Below are positions 61,056-64,000 of a stretch of 64,000 nucleotides of DNA, one piece after another. Every line of letters begins with the position of its first letter. Positions within the stretch are counted from its first letter, which is position 1. The notes under the pieces are model-generated. The model worked only from the letters and a program-made list of their open reading frames with translations. It ran no database searches and was not told the DNA's origin. The position numbers were made by a program, and so were the translations under genes. Source of the DNA: CAIWHR01 sp039931775 (lineage in GTDB: Bacteria; Pseudomonadota; Gammaproteobacteria; Burkholderiales; Casimicrobiaceae); assembly GCA_039931775.1 (NCBI GenBank), contig JBDTRG010000098.1, forward strand, positions 1 through 64,000. The letters are read 5' to 3'.

Positions 61056-61640
61056 TCAGTCCGAGACTTCGCGCGCCATGTCGGGCCGCCACCGCGAGAC
61101 CAGGCCATGCACGCCGCTTTGGAGCGTTCGAAAGCACGTGGCGAAGTAGGCGTCGCTGTGCTCATACGGGTCATGAATGTGCGGGCGAAACGGCGTGGAC
61201 CACAACCCGACGAGCGTGATCTGAACGCCGGGATCGGCGACGATCGACGAAAGCCGGCGCGCCTGTCGGACCTCCATCGTCGCCAGCAGATCGCCTGACC
61301 GAAATTCGAAATCGGCGATGTCCGTAACCCGATGCCGATCGAGGTCGATTCCGAATGCGGTCGCCGTCGCGATGGCCCTGGGGAACGCTCGCTCGCCGGT
61401 GGCCGCCTGGAGGCCGAAGGATGCCGTCGAAACGCCAGACCGACGCGCGACGAACTCGGCGAACGAACTGCGGCAAATGTTGCCTTGGCACACGAATACC
61501 AGACGCTCGACTTTCGAAAAGTCAATCGAAGCAAAACGCTTCAGCCGGCCCGCCCGAAATTCGGCGTTCGCGAGCCGCAGGCGGACCCAGCCTCTGAAGC
61601 TCGCGTACCGCGGTTCGATCCTGCGATCGATCGCGGACAT
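61056..61640 (-). CDS. Low-molecular-weight protein tyrosine phosphatase
   Basis: A 194-residue phosphatase. The catalytic loop is VCQGNICRSS (CX5R), and the general acid is in HDPYEHSD near the C-terminus. Residues 1-45 precede the usual start (LVFVCQGN) and are basic, making it longer than Wzb-like enzymes (about 145). Its ATG overlaps the stop of the deacetylase-like gene (TGATG). Wzb-type enzymes dephosphorylate Wzc-type tyrosine kinases that control EPS chain length; no such kinase is in this window. Confidence 0.9.
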   Translation of the reverse strand: MSAIDRRIEPRYASFRGWVRLRLANAEFRAGRLKRFASIDFSKVERLVFVCQGNICRSSFAEFVARRSGVSTASFGLQAATGERAFPRAIATATAFGIDLDRHRVTDIADFEFRSGDLLATMEVRQARRLSSIVADPGVQITLVGLWSTPFRPHIHDPYEHSDAYFATCFRTLQSGVHGLVSRWRPDMAREVSD

Positions 61641-62671
61641 CACGCCCAGCGACCCTCGATCCGATTGAGCGCCTGCTCGGCGGTGCGGCCGATCGTCCGC
61701 CAGGCCGCCGAACGCAGGGTCGCGGGTTGGATTGCCGATTCGACTCGACGATCGACCGGAAGTCCGCCGAAGGTCGCGACATCGAGCCAACCGCGATTCG
61801 CCGCCAGAAACGCGCACAGCGCCTCGAACCGGCGCGCGAGCCGCATATTTGCCTTGGCCGTCCCCCCTGATTCCGTCAATCGCTCCTTGTGAATGAACTC
61901 CGAGCTGTGCAGCACGATTACGATCGAGTTCCAGCCCGCTGTCCACGCCGCGCGCAACAGCCATCGCATCTCGGCGATGGACGTCGCACAGACTTGCGTA
62001 TGGCGAAGGTGATTCGCATAGTCTTCGAAACAGGAAACCGGGAACTCGTCGACCGAACCGAATCGCGCCGGTTGAACGAGAGGATCCGTCGCGGCGAGTC
62101 GACATGGCGATTCGCTGAAGGCCTGATTGTGGCTGCTGTCGAAGGCGATACCGATCTCCGCCAGCACATCCAGCGTTTCACGGCCCGCGCCGTAGCTACC
62201 AGCGCGAAACGCGCGCGGCGCGCTACCGCTTGCCGCTGTCAACGCCTGATGTGCACTTGTGACGATCGCCCGCTGTTCCGCCATTTCGTAGCCGGCGAGG
62301 GCCGGCCCGTACAGTTTCGGAAGGCCCTCCGCGTCGATATCCCCCAGCCACTCGGTGTGCACATGGAGCTGCACGTCCTGACCCGCATCGCGGACCAGCG
62401 CCACCGTGCTCGTGAGGCTTTCGTTGCCAACGGCGAGCGCATGCAGCGATTCGATGAAAAACGTCGCCCCCAGTTCGTGCGCCTGCAACGTCTCCAGGAT
62501 GAACGGCAGGCCGTAGGATCGACCGGCCGTGCGCCCGAGGATGTAGAGGTCGTGCTCGCGCTCGATCGATTTGCGGCCGGCAGGCAGGGGCGTGCGCGGC
62601 CAGTTCCCGGACAGCGGCCAGAGCTCGGTGTCGACCGTGACAAACACGCGGAGGGGATCGCGCTCGGCCAT
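61640..62671 (-). CDS. Polysaccharide deacetylase-like protein (divergent)
   Basis: A 343-residue protein with NodB-like features: VFVTVDTELWPL at the N-terminus in place of TFDDG, ATFFIESLHAL, VQLHVHTEWLG where the second metal histidines lie, and RAFRAGSYGAGRETLDVL. This pattern fits deacetylase-like proteins of EPS loci in which the first aspartate pair is DTE. The ATG overlaps the stop of the PaaK-like gene (ATGA), and its own stop overlaps the phosphatase start, so the three genes form a tight unit. Confidence 0.82.
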   Translation of the reverse strand: MAERDPLRVFVTVDTELWPLSGNWPRTPLPAGRKSIEREHDLYILGRTAGRSYGLPFILETLQAHELGATFFIESLHALAVGNESLTSTVALVRDAGQDVQLHVHTEWLGDIDAEGLPKLYGPALAGYEMAEQRAIVTSAHQALTAASGSAPRAFRAGSYGAGRETLDVLAEIGIAFDSSHNQAFSESPCRLAATDPLVQPARFGSVDEFPVSCFEDYANHLRHTQVCATSIAEMRWLLRAAWTAGWNSIVIVLHSSEFIHKERLTESGGTAKANMRLARRFEALCAFLAANRGWLDVATFGGLPVDRRVESAIQPATLRSAAWRTIGRTAEQALNRIEGRWA

Positions 62672-64000
62672 CACCGGTCGATCGATGCCGGCATCGCCTG
62701 CACGTTGCTGACGATGTACCGGAACTTTCCGGATTTTTCGGCCGGAACCTCGCGGACCAGCTCGACGTCGACCCTCACCCCCTGACCGAGCCGGCGTTTG
62801 AATCCCTCGACAATCCGGTGCGCCGAGTCATCGTGGTAATCCGGTCCCCGGACGACCAGGACGCGAGTGTGCTCGCGGCTCTCCTGGATGACCTTGAACG
62901 ATTCGATTCCCGGTAGATCGCGGACGACGTAGACGAGCGCGAGCCCGTGCATCACCGTTCCGTCGTGAGCCACGACGAAGTCGGTGGTCCTTCCCTGGAT
63001 CTCCTTAAGCATCGGCAGTCCACGCCCGCAGCTGCACGTACCGGCGTCGAGCACGCCGACGTCGCCTGTCCGGTACCGGATGAAGGGAAAGTCCCGGGTC
63101 GCGAGATGCGTGACGACGATCTCGCCCGCCTCCCCCGGCCGGCTCGGCGCGCCATCGCGATCGATCGTTTCGACGATGATGTCCTCGGCGGTCAGATGCA
63201 TGCCCCCGCTCGGGCATTCGTGCGCGATGAATCCCGCGTCGCGCCCTCCGTATCCGTTGGCCACCGCGCAACCGAACACGCGGCCGATCACCTCGCGCTG
63301 GTCGTCATAGAGGCGCTCCGAGGTGACGAACGCGACGCGGATGCCGAGATCGTCCATCCTGAAGCGGCGGGTTTCGGCATGCCGCGCGATGAGCGCCAGC
63401 GACGACGGATATCCGAACAGCATCCTGGGTCGCCTTCGCCGGATGCGCGCGACGAACGCGTCGAGCGTGTCCGCCGACATCGCAAACGCGGGAAGGAGTT
63501 CGGTACGCAGGATCCGGTCGCGCAACAGGCGCACCCAGTCCTGCGCACCAAGCTCGATCGGCGACCCCCACACGACGAACTCCCGGTCGCCGATATCGAC
63601 ATTCCACCAGCGGGTCGCGCGCCACTTGGCGGCCACGTCGTGACTCACGCGCTCGGTGCCGATGTAGAAGATCAACGGCTCCCCGCTGGATCCGCCGGTG
63701 TTGAAGCGCGCGAGTCCGCGCGCATTTCCCGCCTTCATCCTCTCGGAATTTGCGCGTATTGCCGGCTTGGTCAGAAGCGGCAGCCGGCCGAGATCCGACG
63801 TCGAAGTCACCTCGCGTGCCGCGAACCCCGTCTGCCGAAAGAGATCGCGATAGTAGGGTACGTTCGTCTCGACGTCGGCGAGAAATCCGCGCAGCCTTTG
63901 CAATTGCAGTTCGCGCAACTCGTCGGCGCCCAACCATTGCGTCTTCTCGAGCGACCGCCGAACGGATACCGTCGTGTGTCCCTTGAGCCTTTCGTGGATC
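62671..64000 (-). CDS. PaaK-like AMP-dependent ligase (5' end beyond the window)
   Basis: At least 442 residues, open to the window end; the first residues in view are IHERLKGHTTV. It resembles phenylacetate-CoA ligase-like proteins of capsule loci (CapK type): NVPYYRDLF, the P-loop FNTGGSSGEPLIFYIG, GYGGRDAGFIAHEC, FIRYRTGDVGVLD and GRTTDFVVAHDGTVMHG. CapK-type enzymes are thought to adenylate an acid used to modify the capsule. A TTG codon at 63931-63933 begins a shorter frame, but the upstream residues align with the family, so the gene is regarded as partial. Four-base overlap with the deacetylase-like gene. Confidence 0.88.
   Translation of the reverse strand, partial: IHERLKGHTTVSVRRSLEKTQWLGADELRELQLQRLRGFLADVETNVPYYRDLFRQTGFAAREVTSTSDLGRLPLLTKPAIRANSERMKAGNARGLARFNTGGSSGEPLIFYIGTERVSHDVAAKWRATRWWNVDIGDREFVVWGSPIELGAQDWVRLLRDRILRTELLPAFAMSADTLDAFVARIRRRRPRMLFGYPSSLALIARHAETRRFRMDDLGIRVAFVTSERLYDDQREVIGRVFGCAVANGYGGRDAGFIAHECPSGGMHLTAEDIIVETIDRDGAPSRPGEAGEIVVTHLATRDFPFIRYRTGDVGVLDAGTCSCGRGLPMLKEIQGRTTDFVVAHDGTVMHGLALVYVVRDLPGIESFKVIQESREHTRVLVVRGPDYHDDSAHRIVEGFKRRLGQGVRVDVELVREVPAEKSGKFRYIVSNVQAMPASIDR

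Overview
The window looks like chromosomal DNA of a GC-rich proteobacterium, most likely a betaproteobacterium. It carries a dense exopolysaccharide locus of the XrtA/PEP-CTERM type (PrsK/PrsR/PrsT, TIGR03013-like sugar transferase, exosortase-associated acyl-CoA ligase, decarboxylase, hydrolases, O-ligase), which is typical of Rhodocyclales, Burkholderiales and Nitrosomonadales. Taxonomy is inferred from gene content only. No rRNA, tRNA or CRISPR array was seen. Neither the exosortase itself nor any protein with a PEP-CTERM tail is in the window.

Region by region. (1) 1-1316: the tail of an acyl-CoA ligase whose stop codon is the insertion point of an IS630-family element. (2) 1317-10327: an accessory block. 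Four acyltransferase-fold proteins (three FemAB/BioF2-like, one short GNAT) and a JmjC/cupin-like hydroxylase surround a compact leftward operon. That operon holds a 101-residue protein with a twin-arginine motif, a PqqD-like protein, an HprK-related kinase and a nucleotidyltransferase, and it has a sigma-54-type promoter. (3) 10396-21609: a branched-chain amino-acid type ABC transporter split into two divergent halves (livK-livH-livM leftward, amidase-livG-livF rightward). Between the halves lie a GNAT protein, a B12-type radical SAM protein with a CX16CX2C cysteine motif, and an acyl-CoA ligase. (4) 21615-41112: a long run of leftward EPS genes. It contains a trypsin-like protease, a lytic transglycosylase, UDP-GlcNAc epimerase and dehydrogenase genes, prsT, prsR, prsK, the initiating sugar transferase, galE, a very large O-antigen-ligase-like protein, a glycosyltransferase, two exosortase-associated hydrolases and an acyl carrier protein. 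(5) 41284-50732: a DegT aminotransferase, two convergent FemAB-like genes, then acyl-CoA ligase, PLP decarboxylase and amidotransferase, and a TPR protein. (6) 50774-64000: more surface-polysaccharide genes (glycosyltransferase, kdsD, Wzx-like flippase, deacetylases, O-glycosylation ligase, acyltransferase, ATP-grasp ligase, low-molecular-weight phosphatase, PaaK-like ligase cut by the window end). Two decayed genes sit in this part: a glycosyltransferase family 2 remnant and a frameshifted methyltransferase remnant.

How the parts fit. The central genes supply UDP-GlcNAc-derived uronic acids, start chain synthesis on undecaprenyl phosphate, flip and polymerise it, and probably decorate it with an acyl or amide group made by the ligase/ACP/decarboxylase/amidotransferase set. 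PrsK/PrsR is a sensor kinase with a sigma-54 activator. Good -24/-12 sequences (GG-N10-GC) stand before the 101-residue protein, the radical SAM gene, the amidase, the sugar transferase and the DegT aminotransferase, so these units may share control. The least explained parts are the HprK-related/PqqD/nucleotidyltransferase operon with its small partner, the radical SAM protein with the widened cysteine motif, and the large family of FemAB/GNAT-like proteins.
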